Of a stretch of DNA of 63,904 bases, positions 26,460 through 36,147 are shown in pieces (the stretch's first letter is position 1; the number at the start of each line of letters is the position of its first letter). The stretch comes from an uncultured Bacteroidota bacterium (lineage in GTDB: Bacteria; Bacteroidota; Bacteroidia; Chitinophagales; Chitinophagaceae): NCBI GenBank assembly GCA_903824725.1, contig CAIJXU010000046.1, positions 1-63,904 on the forward strand, given 5' to 3'. Both the position numbers and the translations under genes were made by a program. The notes below the pieces were generated by a model that made no database searches, had not been told where the DNA came from, and saw only the letters and a program-made list of their open reading frames with translations.

Positions 26460-29072
26460 TTACCCTAATTGCGCCAAGCTTTCTTCAATGGTTTGAATCC
26501 GAGCCAATGCATCTGCTTTCTTTTTTTGTTCAATCGCTAACACTTCCGGCTTCGCATTTTGAACAAATTTTTCATTGTCTAGTTTCTTGCCAACACTCAT
26601 TAAAAATCCTTGCTGGTGCGCCAAATCCTTTAATAAGTTTTCTTTTAAACTAGCGGTATCGATTGCTTGATCAGATACAATATAAAATTTATCTTTTTCT
26701 AAAGCCACTACAATAGAAGCTCCGATGGCACTAGTCGTATATTGTATAGCGGAGGCGTTAATTTGTTTCGCCAATATTTTTTCTATAGTTTGATATGGCG
26801 CGTTATTAGAAGTTTGAATATGTAATTCTATAGCATCCTTAGGCTTGATCTGATTTTTATTGCGGGCATCACGCAATGTTGAAATTACATTTTGCAATAA
26901 TGAGCCAGCATTTAATACGGCTCCATCTACTTTTGAAGTAGGGGTATATAGTTTAACACATAAATCCTCGGTCTGTGTTTTTAAAGTATGGTGAATTTCT
27001 TCTGTGATAAATGGCATGAACGGGTGTAATAATTGTAATAAGGCATCGTAAAACGCAACTGTTTTTTCATATACGCCTTCATGCATGGGTTGTTCAAAGC
27101 CTGGCTTAATCCATTCTAAATACCAACTACAAAAGTCATCCCATATTAATCCGTAAATAGTTTTTAAAGCTTCACTTAATCGAAAGGTTTTAAGCATTTC
27201 GTCAACTTCATTTTGCGTTGTGGTTAATTTAGCTTCAAACCAATCCATCGCAAATTTTGCATCTTCTGGAATAGCGCCATCCTTATTTTGACGTGCTTCC
27301 CACATCTTCAATAATTTAGTGGCATTCCATAATTTATTATTAAAATTTCTTCCTTGCTCTAATGTGGATTCATCAAATAACAAATCATTTCCAGCAGGTG
27401 AAGCAATCATAATACCAAAGCGAACAGCATCTGCACCATATTGATCAATCAATCCTAATAAGTCGGGAGAATTGCCCAAGCTCTTGCTCATTTTACGACC
27501 TTGCTTATCTCTAACAATGCCTGTGAAATAAACATCTTTAAATGGAATTTTGCCCATGTATTCTTCTCCAGCCATAATCATACGAGCAACCCAAAAGAAA
27601 ATAATTTCTGGGGCAGTTACCAATGTACTTGTAGGGTAGTAGTAATTCACTTCGGCATTATTAGGATTCGATAATCCTTTAAATACTTCAAAAGGCCACA
27701 ACCAACTACTAAACCAGGTATCCAAACAATCCGCATCCTGTGTTAATTTTTTTCCTTTGGTTTCGGGGTGGTTTAAATTTACTTCTGCTTCATTTTGAGC
27801 TACATAAAAATTACCTTCCTCGTCATACCATGCTGGTATACGATGTCCCCACCAAAGCTGACGACTAATACACCAATCCTTAATGCCTTCCATCCAATGG
27901 CGATATAAGTTTTTAAATTTAGCGGGATGAAAATTAATTTCATCTGACATCACTGCTTCTAGTGCAGGTGCTGCTAATTTTTTCATATCCACCCACCATT
28001 GTAAACTTAATCTTGGTTCTACTATCGCATCGGTTCTTTCACTAAAGCCCACTTGATGTGTGTAGTCTTCTATTTTTACTAGATTTCCTGCAGCGTCTAA
28101 ATCTTTAGTGATTATTTTTCTTACCTCAATTCTATCTTGACCAATATACAAACCTGCAGCTTCAGATAAAGTACCATCATCGTTCATGGTATCTATCACT
28201 TCCAAATTATATTTTTGGCCTAACATAAAATCATTCATGTCATGCGCTGGTGTTACTTTTAAGGCGCCTGTACCAAATTCAATTTCAACATAATCATCCG
28301 CAATAATTGGGATGCGTCTGTTAATCAAAGGTACAAAAGCAAATTTGCCTACAAGGTGTTTGTATCTATCATCCTTAGGATGCACGCAGATAGCGGAATC
28401 TCCTAAAATTGTTTCAGGTCTAACGGTTGCAATGGTAATATATTCTTCCCCAGGCACATCTAACTTATAACGCAGGTGATAAATTTTACCTGCTACTTCC
28501 TTATGTATAACTTCTTCATCGCTTAAAGCTGTTTTTGCTCGCACATCCCAGTTGATCATTCTTTTTCCGCGATAAATTTTTCCTTTCTTATATAAGTCAA
28601 CAAATACTTTTATAACCGACTCGTAGTAATCAGGGTCCATCGTAAAGGAAGTGCGTTCCCAATCTAAACTGCAACCCATCTTTCTTAATTGCTGTAAAAT
28701 GATACCGCCATATTTCTCTTTCCATTCCCATGCATATCCTAAAAATTCGTCTCTTGATAAAGATGATTTTGCAATACCTCTTTCTCTTAACATCGCAACC
28801 ACTTTTGCTTCTGTTGCTATGGAAGCATGATCGGTTCCAGGAACCCAACAAGGATTAAATCCTTGCATGCGCGCGCGACGAACCAATATATCTTGGATGG
28901 TATTATTTAAACAATGACCCATATGTAATACACCAGTCACATTAGGTGGGGGAATGACAACAGTGTAGGCTTTTTTGTCATTAGGGGTGCTATGAAAATA
29001 ACCACTTTCTACCCAATGTTTGTACCATTTGATTTCTACTTCACCCGGTATGTAATTTTTACTCAATTCCAT
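26460..29072 (-). CDS. valS: Valyl-tRNA synthetase
   Basis: An 870-residue class Ia synthetase. The HIGH signature is HMGH at residues 50-53 in PPPNVTGVLHMGH and the KMSKS loop is in GRKMSKSLGNSPD. An editing domain (TVRPETILGDSA, VTPAHDMNDF) lies between. The C-terminal coiled-coil arm is present (LDNEKFVQNAKPEVLAIEQKKKADA). The length is typical for bacterial ValRS. It has a TATTTTTG promoter box at 29101-29108. Confidence 0.98.
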   Translation of the reverse strand: MELSKNYIPGEVEIKWYKHWVESGYFHSTPNDKKAYTVVIPPPNVTGVLHMGHCLNNTIQDILVRRARMQGFNPCWVPGTDHASIATEAKVVAMLRERGIAKSSLSRDEFLGYAWEWKEKYGGIILQQLRKMGCSLDWERTSFTMDPDYYESVIKVFVDLYKKGKIYRGKRMINWDVRAKTALSDEEVIHKEVAGKIYHLRYKLDVPGEEYITIATVRPETILGDSAICVHPKDDRYKHLVGKFAFVPLINRRIPIIADDYVEIEFGTGALKVTPAHDMNDFMLGQKYNLEVIDTMNDDGTLSEAAGLYIGQDRIEVRKIITKDLDAAGNLVKIEDYTHQVGFSERTDAIVEPRLSLQWWVDMKKLAAPALEAVMSDEINFHPAKFKNLYRHWMEGIKDWCISRQLWWGHRIPAWYDEEGNFYVAQNEAEVNLNHPETKGKKLTQDADCLDTWFSSWLWPFEVFKGLSNPNNAEVNYYYPTSTLVTAPEIIFFWVARMIMAGEEYMGKIPFKDVYFTGIVRDKQGRKMSKSLGNSPDLLGLIDQYGADAVRFGIMIASPAGNDLLFDESTLEQGRNFNNKLWNATKLLKMWEARQNKDGAIPEDAKFAMDWFEAKLTTTQNEVDEMLKTFRLSEALKTIYGLIWDDFCSWYLEWIKPGFEQPMHEGVYEKTVAFYDALLQLLHPFMPFITEEIHHTLKTQTEDLCVKLYTPTSKVDGAVLNAGSLLQNVISTLRDARNKNQIKPKDAIELHIQTSNNAPYQTIEKILAKQINASAIQYTTSAIGASIVVALEKDKFYIVSDQAIDTASLKENLLKDLAHQQGFLMSVGKKLDNEKFVQNAKPEVLAIEQKKKADALARIQTIEESLAQLG

Positions 29073-29100
29073 GCTTTGCTTCTTTTCCTATATTGAGCCA

Positions 29101-29108
29101 CAAAAATA
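29101..29108 (-). promoter_or_regulatory. -7 promoter box of valS
   Basis: Minus-strand TATTTTTG, 28 nt upstream of the valS ATG, matches TAnnTTTG. Confidence 0.65.
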
Positions 29109-29159
29109 AGGAAAAGCTGCTTGCTATAAGTTGCTAAAAAATACGACCTTAGCTTTCTT

Positions 29160-29738
29160 ATGGAATTTGCTGTAGTAGATATAGAAACCACAGGCGGTAT
29201 GCCCCAATCTCATGGGATTACTGAAATTGCGATAGTGATTCACAATGGGGTTGAAGTGACGGGTAAATATGTCACTTTAATTAACCCAAGGCAAAGAATC
29301 CCCCCATTTATCGTTAATATGACTGGAATTAGTGATGCTATGGTGGCCAATGCACCCTTATTTGAGGAAGTGGCACCAGAGATTTATAATTTATTGAATG
29401 GGCGCATTTTTGTCGCGCACAATGTGAGTTTCGATTATTCCTTTGTTCATTATCTTTTAGGAAAAGCTGGATTTCAATGGTCGGCACCTAAATTATGTAC
29501 CATTAAACTAAGTCGTCGTGTTTTTCCTGGATTAGCTAAATATGGATTAGGATCTTTGACTCGCGATTTAGGTATTCGTATCGAAGGCCGTCACCGTGCT
29601 TGGGGTGATGCTGCTGCCACTGCGCAAGTATTAACTATGGCGATTCAAAAAGAAGGTATGACACCTATACATACTTTGTTGGCGAAAAAAGAACCTCGTA
29701 AAAAAATAGTACCACCTCCTTCTAATAATCAGCTGTAA
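29160..29738 (+). CDS. DnaQ-like DEDDh 3'-5' exonuclease
   Basis: A 192-residue exonuclease domain. Exo I (VVDIETTG, residues 6-13), Exo II (HNVSFDYSF near 95) and Exo III (HRAWGDAAAT near 145, with His and Asp) give the full DEDDh set. The domain is similar to the DNA polymerase III epsilon subunit and to the exonuclease part of bacterial DinG/UvrC fusions, but no GIY-YIG domain follows; the last ~25 residues are basic and proline-rich. It may be a stand-alone proofreading or repair nuclease. Its 3' end overlaps purB by 17 nt (convergent). Confidence 0.9.
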   Translation: MEFAVVDIETTGGMPQSHGITEIAIVIHNGVEVTGKYVTLINPRQRIPPFIVNMTGISDAMVANAPLFEEVAPEIYNLLNGRIFVAHNVSFDYSFVHYLLGKAGFQWSAPKLCTIKLSRRVFPGLAKYGLGSLTRDLGIRIEGRHRAWGDAAATAQVLTMAIQKEGMTPIHTLLAKKEPRKKIVPPPSNNQL

Positions 29739-31062
29739 TGCCTGTGTAATTTTGTGGCGTAATCGACTTTAATTCTTTTTTAATTAGTGCTGAAACTTTC
29801 AAGCCATCAATGAATTTGTGCATTAATTTTTTATCAATCTTATTATTGCCTCTTGTTAAATCTTTTAAAGCTTCATAAGGATTAGGATAAGATTCGCGGC
29901 GTAAAATTGTTTGAATGGCTTCGGCTACCACTGCCCAGTTATTTTCTAAATCAACATGAATTTTTTCCTCGTTCAATATTAATTTATTCAACCCTTTTTC
30001 AATGGAGTTAAGCGCAATGGCGATATGTCCAACAGGGACGCCAATATTTCTAAGCACAGTTGAATCGGTTAAATCGCGTTGTAAACGACTAATTGGAAGT
30101 TTTGCTGAAAGATGCTCTAGTATTGCGTTTGCCATTCCTAAATTACCTTCTGCATTTTCAAAATCAATCGGGTTTACTTTATGTGGCATCGCGCTTGATC
30201 CCACTTCGCCTTTTTTTGTTTGTTGTTTAAAATAATCCATTGATATATAAGTCCATACATCGCGGCTTAAATCAATTAAGATATTATTGAGACGCTTTAA
30301 TGTATCAAAATGGGCTGCAAGATGATCGTAATGTTCAATTTGAGTGGTGAATTGCATTCTTTGTAATCCTAATACATCTTCTACGAATTCATTTCCAAAG
30401 CTTACCCAATTTTTTTTAGGGAATGCAATATGGTGTGCATTAAAGTTACCAGTAGCACCACCCAATTTAGCAGCATAAGGGATGGCAGTAAATAATTCAA
30501 TTTGATGATGTAATCTTTCTACAAACACCATGATCTCTTTTCCTAAAGTAGTGGGAGAAGCGGCTTGACCATGTGTGCGGGCCAACAAAGGAATTTTTTT
30601 CCATTTTTTAGCAAGCTTGAATAAATTATTTTGCAAATTGATATAAGCAGGGAGTATATTATTTTCCATTGCCTCTTTCCAACTTAAGGGAATAGCGGTA
30701 TTATTAATGTCCTGAGAAGTTAAACCAAAATGAATCCATTCTTTTAAAGCACTTGCATTGTGTTGATCTAAAACATCTTTTAAAAAATATTCGACCGCTT
30801 TTACATCGTGGTTGGTTGTGGCTTCAATTGCTTTAATTTTTTCGGCATCAGCTTCGCTAAAATTTTCAACAACTGCAAGTAATGATTTTCGTAAACTGGG
30901 TGTAATTTTAAAAAACTTTTTATCGCCTAAAAACAAGAAATAGTGCACTTCCACCAAAACACGGTATTTAATAAGGCCAAATTCAGAAAAATAGGAACTT
31001 AAAACCGCGGTTTGCTTGTTGTATCGTCCGTCAATAGGTGAAATGGCTGTTAATTTGGACAT
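29722..31062 (-). CDS. purB: Adenylosuccinate lyase
   Basis: A 446-residue fumarase/aspartase-superfamily lyase that works twice in purine synthesis (SAICAR to AICAR, adenylosuccinate to AMP). The signature GSSAMPHKVNPIDFEN is present near residue 285 with the mobile-loop Ser, along with TSQDINNTA and ARTHGQAASPTTLGKE. The length and the start (MSKLTAISPIDGRY) agree with the E. coli-type family. A TAACTTTG box lies upstream at 31119-31126. Confidence 0.97.
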   Translation of the reverse strand: MSKLTAISPIDGRYNKQTAVLSSYFSEFGLIKYRVLVEVHYFLFLGDKKFFKITPSLRKSLLAVVENFSEADAEKIKAIEATTNHDVKAVEYFLKDVLDQHNASALKEWIHFGLTSQDINNTAIPLSWKEAMENNILPAYINLQNNLFKLAKKWKKIPLLARTHGQAASPTTLGKEIMVFVERLHHQIELFTAIPYAAKLGGATGNFNAHHIAFPKKNWVSFGNEFVEDVLGLQRMQFTTQIEHYDHLAAHFDTLKRLNNILIDLSRDVWTYISMDYFKQQTKKGEVGSSAMPHKVNPIDFENAEGNLGMANAILEHLSAKLPISRLQRDLTDSTVLRNIGVPVGHIAIALNSIEKGLNKLILNEEKIHVDLENNWAVVAEAIQTILRRESYPNPYEALKDLTRGNNKIDKKLMHKFIDGLKVSALIKKELKSITPQNYTGITADY

Positions 31063-31118
31063 GGGCAGTTGCTTTAAATCAAGTGGTGACTATGTTAAAA
31101 AAAAGGTTTTTCTTTGTG

Positions 31119-31126
31119 CAAAGTTA
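31119..31126 (-). promoter_or_regulatory. -7 promoter box of purB
   Basis: Minus-strand TAACTTTG, 57 nt upstream of the purB ATG, matches TAnnTTTG. It lies just before the start of the divergent mqnA. Confidence 0.6.
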
Positions 31127-31132
31127 ATTCAA

Positions 31133-31873
31133 TTGGACAAAAGATGGCGCATAGGGGCGGTAAGTTATTTAAATACCCGTCCATTATTACTAGGAATAGA
31201 GCAGGAAAGCTTTAAAAATCGCATTGATTTAATAAAATCTTACCCCGCAAAAATTGCCCTTGATTTAATAGAGGGGCGCATTGATATAGGGTTAGTGCCG
31301 GTTGCCATCATACCCTTGCTAGCCCATCCTCAAATTGTTTCAAAGTATGTTATTGGATCTGAGGGGGAAGTGGCTTCCGTGGCTATATTTAGTAAAGTGC
31401 CCATGGATCAAATTGAATGTATTTATCTTGATTATCAAAGCAGAACATCGGTACAATTAGCAAAAGTGTTGTTGTCTCAATTTTGGAAAAAGGAAGTTAA
31501 ATTTATTGAAGCAGAGGAAGGTTATATTGACCATATTAAGGATACCACTGCTGGCATCATTATTGGGGATAGAGCTTTAGCCCATTTAGATCAATATGAA
31601 TTTATATATGATTTAGGACTTGCTTGGAAGCAGCATACGGGCTTGCCATTTGTATATGCTGCTTGGGTTGCCAATCAGCCCATTCCATTAGAATTCATAA
31701 CTCTTTTTGATAATGCCAATGCATATGGTTTAGCGCATTTGCCTGAAGTCATTGCGGGCATTCCCCAAAGTGAACAAGTATATGATTTGCACCAATATTA
31801 TACTCAAAATATTAGTTACGAGTTAACGCCACTTAAGCAGAAAGGTTTAGATACTTTCTTAAATTTATTATAA
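31133..31873 (+). CDS. mqnA: Chorismate dehydratase (futalosine pathway)
   Basis: A 246-residue protein that begins KRWRIGAVSYLNTRPLL, the typical MqnA/MqnD N-terminus. It also has EGRIDIGLVPVAIIPLL, a conserved YLDYQSRTSVQLAKVLL region and GDRALAHL. MqnA dehydrates chorismate to 3-enolpyruvyl-benzoate, the first step of the futalosine route to menaquinone. The start is uncertain: no ATG fits, and the first good candidate is TTG at 31133. A longer frame to 31016 would overlap purB on the other strand and adds nothing like the family. The UbiD-type gene at 16842 may act later in the same pathway. Confidence 0.88.
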   Translation: MDKRWRIGAVSYLNTRPLLLGIEQESFKNRIDLIKSYPAKIALDLIEGRIDIGLVPVAIIPLLAHPQIVSKYVIGSEGEVASVAIFSKVPMDQIECIYLDYQSRTSVQLAKVLLSQFWKKEVKFIEAEEGYIDHIKDTTAGIIIGDRALAHLDQYEFIYDLGLAWKQHTGLPFVYAAWVANQPIPLEFITLFDNANAYGLAHLPEVIAGIPQSEQVYDLHQYYTQNISYELTPLKQKGLDTFLNLL

Positions 31874-31891
31874 CAATCCCTATTTTTGATT

Positions 31892-32644
31892 ATGAATTTT
31901 TTTGAACACATCGTTACATTAATATCTTATATCAAGCAGCCAGCTAAGCGAAAGTTAATTAAGCTATCTGCTTTATTCAATCAACAAAATGGTTTGGAGA
32001 TAGGTGGGCCAAGTAAATTGTTCGATTTTAAAATGGCTTTCCCGATTTATTTATATGCTCGAAATATTGACGGCGTTAATTTTTCTAATACCACCCTTTG
32101 GGAAGGGGATATACAACAAGGAAATCAATATCATTATTACAAAAATAAAAAAGGCTTTCAATTTATTGCAGACGCCATCGATTTATCCATGATCAATGAC
32201 GCTAGTTATGATTTTGTATTATCCTGTCATTCATTAGAACATGTTGCCAATCCAATCAAGGCTTTAAAAGAATGGAGCCGTGTTATGAAAAACCATGGGC
32301 GATTGGTATTAGTGCTTCCCAATAAGGATTTTACTTTTGACCATAAAAGGCAAGTCACTTCCTTGGTGCATTTAATTCAAGATTACAATAATAATACCGC
32401 CGAGACCGATACGACTCATTTTGACGAAGTCGTCGAATTACATGATTTGACGATGGATGATTTTGTTGCATCCAAGGAGGAGCTGGCAAAACGAACCCAA
32501 TTGAATATAGAAAATAGGGCGGTGCATCATCATGTATTTAGCCTTGATCTTATTAAACAAATGTTGGAATATTGCGGGTTTGAGATGATGCATCAGCAAA
32601 CTTATCCTCCTTTTCACTTAGTGAGTGTCGCACAAAAAAAATAA
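31892..32644 (+). CDS. Class I SAM-dependent methyltransferase
   Basis: A 250-residue methyltransferase. The SAM-binding core includes QNGLEIGGPSKLF (near residue 36), DAIDLSMINDASYDFVLSCHSLEHV (acidic residue and post-motif region, near 95-120) and LVLVLPNKDFTF. It matches the Methyltransf_11-type domain often placed in glycan clusters. The position at the head of the glycosyltransferase locus suggests a sugar or lipid-linked glycan substrate; this is inferred. TATTTTTG at 31881-31888 ends 3 nt before the ATG. Confidence 0.85.
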   Translation: MNFFEHIVTLISYIKQPAKRKLIKLSALFNQQNGLEIGGPSKLFDFKMAFPIYLYARNIDGVNFSNTTLWEGDIQQGNQYHYYKNKKGFQFIADAIDLSMINDASYDFVLSCHSLEHVANPIKALKEWSRVMKNHGRLVLVLPNKDFTFDHKRQVTSLVHLIQDYNNNTAETDTTHFDEVVELHDLTMDDFVASKEELAKRTQLNIENRAVHHHVFSLDLIKQMLEYCGFEMMHQQTYPPFHLVSVAQKK

Positions 32645-32645
32645 A

Positions 32646-34166
32646 TTATTTTTTTCTAAAAATAGAGGGCAGTTTTATTTTAAAAAACTGATGTATGATG
32701 TCCAACACTTCTGGAGCAGGGTTGATCCATTTGGCAAGCATGTAAAAGCAAATGCCATAAGTAAAGGATTGTAATAAAATATTAAGTATAATATTATGAA
32801 CGATGGGCAATTGGTGCACTAAAAACATTAAACTTATACTAAGCACTAAAAAAATGCCATGTTTATAAGTGTATGGTTGAAGTTGAAACTTTTTGTATAA
32901 AAACAAAAATCGGATTGTATTATATAAGGTGAGTGCAATTAAATTGGAATAGGCCAATCCTTCAAGATTATAATTTTTAATAAGATAAAAATTGAGTGGG
33001 AGAGACAATAAGATATAAAATAAATTAGTGTAGAAATCAAATTTCCAAAAATTAGAAGTGCCAATGATTTGACTATTTACACCAGTGGCTAAGTCAATGA
33101 GTTTAGCCAATCCTAAAATAAAGATAAGTTTACTGATGGCATCATATCCGCCAGATTCCTTATGACTTACCCAATTTAAAAAGGAAACTAAATTTTCAAT
33201 ATTTAACCAAATAAGTCCAAATAATAAAAGTCCAATCGCTAGTAAATTAGAAACGCTTTTGTGATAGATGTGTTTGATGTTGGCGAAATCTTTATTTTTC
33301 CAAGAAGTGGCCAATACCGGTATACTGATTGAATTTAAGCTTCGTTGTGGGATTTCTAATATGGCAGAAACATAAGTAGCAATAGCAAAAATACCTGCAT
33401 CACTTAATCCTCTTAAGCCCACAATTAAAAAAGTATCATTCGTGCGCGCAAGTAAATTAAAAAATTGCCCTGCGAATACAAATAAAGCAAAGCTGATCAT
33501 CTTTCCTTTAAGTCGGCGCGTAACACCACTTATTTTAAAACTACTAAATGATAGTTCCTTTGATTTAATCAAATTGATGAGCAACAATAAAGTAGGAATG
33601 GCATATAAGCAACTGAATAAAGTTAAAAATCCTACTAAGTCAATAAACTTAAATCCAAATGCTAAAATGAGAAGGGTAGTTAAAATACGGATAGCCGTCT
33701 CCCTTAAAAAATTGGAATACACTCCTTTTCTTAAACCCCAGGCAAAGGCTTCGAGCCAATAAAATAGCAATAAAAAAAAGGTATAAGGATAGAGGTAATT
33801 AAAATAATGAGCTAAGCTAGGGGACTTTCCTAATTTTCGAATAATAAAATCCTTTTGTTGCCATCCAATAAATAATAATAAACCAAATCCAATTAAATTA
33901 ATCATTAAGGTTAAAAAAGGGAGCTCGTTTTTTTTAGGCCCTAGATAATGATTGTAAAAGGGAAAAAATTTATAAATAACAGGTAGGGTACCCAATGTAC
34001 AAAATACAGAAAAGGTTGCACCAATATCTAACATCGCCCTAACCAATCCTTGGTCATTTTTGGAAAAAAACAAAGGGAATAAAATCAACAAATTGATGGC
34101 GCCTATAATAAAGCCCAACATGATGAAAACGGATGATTTTACACTTTGTTTTTGAATGATCCCCAT
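32646..34166 (-). CDS. Polysaccharide flippase (Wzx-like, MATE/MVF superfamily)
   Basis: A 506-residue integral membrane protein with about 12-14 hydrophobic segments, typical of lipid-linked oligosaccharide flippases. It starts at the ATG at 34166 (GIIQKQSVKSSVFIMLGFIIG). A longer frame upstream exists but runs into the divergent glycosyltransferase. Between two glycosyltransferase/methyltransferase groups it probably moves the assembled unit across the inner membrane. No Wzy-type polymerase is recognised nearby. A TATATTTG box ends 4 nt before the ATG. Confidence 0.88.
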   Translation of the reverse strand: MGIIQKQSVKSSVFIMLGFIIGAINLLILFPLFFSKNDQGLVRAMLDIGATFSVFCTLGTLPVIYKFFPFYNHYLGPKKNELPFLTLMINLIGFGLLLFIGWQQKDFIIRKLGKSPSLAHYFNYLYPYTFFLLLFYWLEAFAWGLRKGVYSNFLRETAIRILTTLLILAFGFKFIDLVGFLTLFSCLYAIPTLLLLINLIKSKELSFSSFKISGVTRRLKGKMISFALFVFAGQFFNLLARTNDTFLIVGLRGLSDAGIFAIATYVSAILEIPQRSLNSISIPVLATSWKNKDFANIKHIYHKSVSNLLAIGLLLFGLIWLNIENLVSFLNWVSHKESGGYDAISKLIFILGLAKLIDLATGVNSQIIGTSNFWKFDFYTNLFYILLSLPLNFYLIKNYNLEGLAYSNLIALTLYNTIRFLFLYKKFQLQPYTYKHGIFLVLSISLMFLVHQLPIVHNIILNILLQSFTYGICFYMLAKWINPAPEVLDIIHQFFKIKLPSIFRKK

Positions 34167-34170
34167 AGTA

Positions 34171-34178
34171 CAAATATA
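34171..34178 (-). promoter_or_regulatory. -7 box immediately upstream of the flippase start
   Basis: Minus-strand TATATTTG matches TAnnTTTG and is separated from the ATG by TACT only. If used, transcription would begin at or next to the start codon. Confidence 0.5.
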
Positions 34179-34230
34179 TTGTAAATGTGGTAAAAGTAAA
34201 TAAGTGCTCAAATGGTCTTATTTTTACAAT

Positions 34231-35004
34231 ATGGAGTCATTGTCAGTCATTACAATATGTTTTAATAACCTAGAGGAGTTAAAGTTGACTTGTGCATCTG
34301 TTGACAGTCAAACCATGAAGCCCTATGAGCATATTATTGTAGATGGCTCTAATAACAACCTGATCAACGACTGGCTTAAGAATACGCCACAACCCTCCTT
34401 TCGTAAATGGGTAACTGAAAAGGACAAGGGTATATCGGATGCTTTTAATAAAGGAATTACCAGAGCAACTGGTCAAATTCTCCATATTTTAAATTCTGCT
34501 GATATTTATTATTCGGATACCGTCATTAAAAAAGTGTTGCATATTTTCCAAGATCATCCAGATACGCAATGGGCTAGCGGAAATATTTATATGAAAAGAG
34601 GAGGTATATGGGTAAACATTGGTGTGCCTTTTGATGCAAAACAATTATACAAAGGCATGCGTGCTGTTTCTCATCCTACTTGGTTTTTGAAAAAGGCAGT
34701 GTATGATAGAGTGGGTCATTTTTCATTAAATCACTCCATTGCTATGGATTATGATTTGATGTGTCGGTTACCATCAGAAAAGTATCATTATATCAATGAG
34801 ACAATTGTAAAATTTGATGATTCAGGTGTAAGTACCCATTCTTATTTAAAATCGCTCGGTCAAAATATAAAAGTATATGAATCACATTTTGGTTTTTCTA
34901 TATCGGCCCGACTTTGGCAATTTCGCTTAAGGTTTTTGTATTATCTATTACAAACTAAGTTGGGGAAATTTTTATATTATCTTAAAGCGACTTATTTCAA
35001 ATAA
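34231..35004 (+). CDS. GT2-family glycosyltransferase
   Basis: A 257-residue GT-A fold enzyme. It begins ESLSVITICFNNLEELKLT, with the nucleotide-binding IIVDGSNN near 40 and the DALNSADIYY-like DxD region (ILNSADIYYSD near 90). The variant NSAD replaces a strict DxD, as in some GT2 members. C-terminal amphipathic segments end in a basic tail. The start is the ATG at 34231. TATTTTTA (one base off consensus) ends 4 nt before it. The sugar and acceptor are unknown; it is part of the surface-glycan locus. Confidence 0.88.
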   Translation: MESLSVITICFNNLEELKLTCASVDSQTMKPYEHIIVDGSNNNLINDWLKNTPQPSFRKWVTEKDKGISDAFNKGITRATGQILHILNSADIYYSDTVIKKVLHIFQDHPDTQWASGNIYMKRGGIWVNIGVPFDAKQLYKGMRAVSHPTWFLKKAVYDRVGHFSLNHSIAMDYDLMCRLPSEKYHYINETIVKFDDSGVSTHSYLKSLGQNIKVYESHFGFSISARLWQFRLRFLYYLLQTKLGKFLYYLKATYFK

Positions 35005-35011
35005 GTTTAAT

Positions 35012-36028
35012 TTACAAAACAGGCTTCTTGTAAATTTTTTTAAAAAGCAAAAATAAATGATTCAATATTGGATTGGTTTCAATGACCCTTGCTATTCGAA
35101 TGGATCTAATTTGAAATGGCTGATAGGGTACTTCCATTTGATTACATTTTTCGCCAATTTCATTGACTAAATGGTCAATGGTTAATCCTTTTCTTAATTC
35201 TTTAGGGGTCCTTAATAGCCTATGGGCAATCGCTTTTGTCGTGTTTTCGGCAAATTTTTCAGTATTATTTTGAATCAATGAAGCTAATTCGGTTGATTCT
35301 TTTTTCAAATGGTTTAGATAGTCTAAAAAGATTAAAAAAGCGGAAAGTAAAATAGAATCCTTGGATGTTTTAGTAGTAGAAGCATGGATTCTGAATGAAA
35401 ATTGAATACTAGGATCCACTGCTAAGTAATTCTTTTGGGTGAGTGCGATCCATAATTGTAAGTCAGCATAAATTAAATTAGGGTATTGGGTAGGAATGCC
35501 ACCTAATAGTTCGTAATCCTTAGATTTAAATACATAACCAGTTGCCATAATATCTATGGTTTCATTTAACGCATGTTCAATGTATTCATTTGCATTTAAT
35601 TTTTCAGGCAGGGGTTGACATTTTTTTATCCATTGACTATTACTATTTATATAATTGAAATGAGTATGGTATAAACTTGCATCCGGATATTGCTGAATTA
35701 ATTTATTGATTGTCGAAAGAAAACTTTTATGAAGTAGGTCATCATATCCCAAAATGGTCGCGTATTCATTTTTTTCAATATCCTTAATACGACTCCAGTT
35801 TTGTAAGATATCTAAATTTTGATTGGATTGTTGAACCTTAATTTTAGGATGATGAAGCGCATCGATGGCATCCAATGAATCGTCAATATTACTTGTATTA
35901 TCTGCTAAAACAATAATGTTAAAATGTGGATAGTCCTGCTCTAAAACTGAATGCAAGCAATCTAACAGATATTTTTTACCTGTCTTAAAGGGAATAATGA
36001 TAGAGAAACTATTTATTTTTTCACTCAT
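35012..36028 (-). CDS. GT2-family glycosyltransferase
   Basis: A 338-residue GT2 enzyme: SFSIIIPFKTGKKYLLDCLHSVLEQDYP at the N-terminus, IIVLADNTS, then the ATILGYDDLLHK region carrying the DD of the metal-binding motif near residue 95. The C-terminal ~120 residues are helical with no membrane segments. Start at the ATG at 36028; an in-frame extension upstream is not supported. It converges with the GT2 gene at 34231 (7-nt gap). Confidence 0.87.
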   Translation of the reverse strand: MSEKINSFSIIIPFKTGKKYLLDCLHSVLEQDYPHFNIIVLADNTSNIDDSLDAIDALHHPKIKVQQSNQNLDILQNWSRIKDIEKNEYATILGYDDLLHKSFLSTINKLIQQYPDASLYHTHFNYINSNSQWIKKCQPLPEKLNANEYIEHALNETIDIMATGYVFKSKDYELLGGIPTQYPNLIYADLQLWIALTQKNYLAVDPSIQFSFRIHASTTKTSKDSILLSAFLIFLDYLNHLKKESTELASLIQNNTEKFAENTTKAIAHRLLRTPKELRKGLTIDHLVNEIGEKCNQMEVPYQPFQIRSIRIARVIETNPILNHLFLLFKKIYKKPVL

Positions 36029-36147
36029 ATAGTGTACAAGATAAATATTTATACTTAAAAATTTAAACATATTGAATATTTAGTGTTTAAAATGAAGGAT
36101 GGTTTATCTAATTGGCTTAAATTTGAGAATACTAATAAATAAAAGCG

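Noticed and set aside
31881..31888. Ordinary promoter with a leader for the methyltransferase at 31892
   Set aside because: The box ends 3 nt before the ATG, so a normal leader is impossible; it is either a leaderless start or chance, and the gene may be read from the mqnA transcript.
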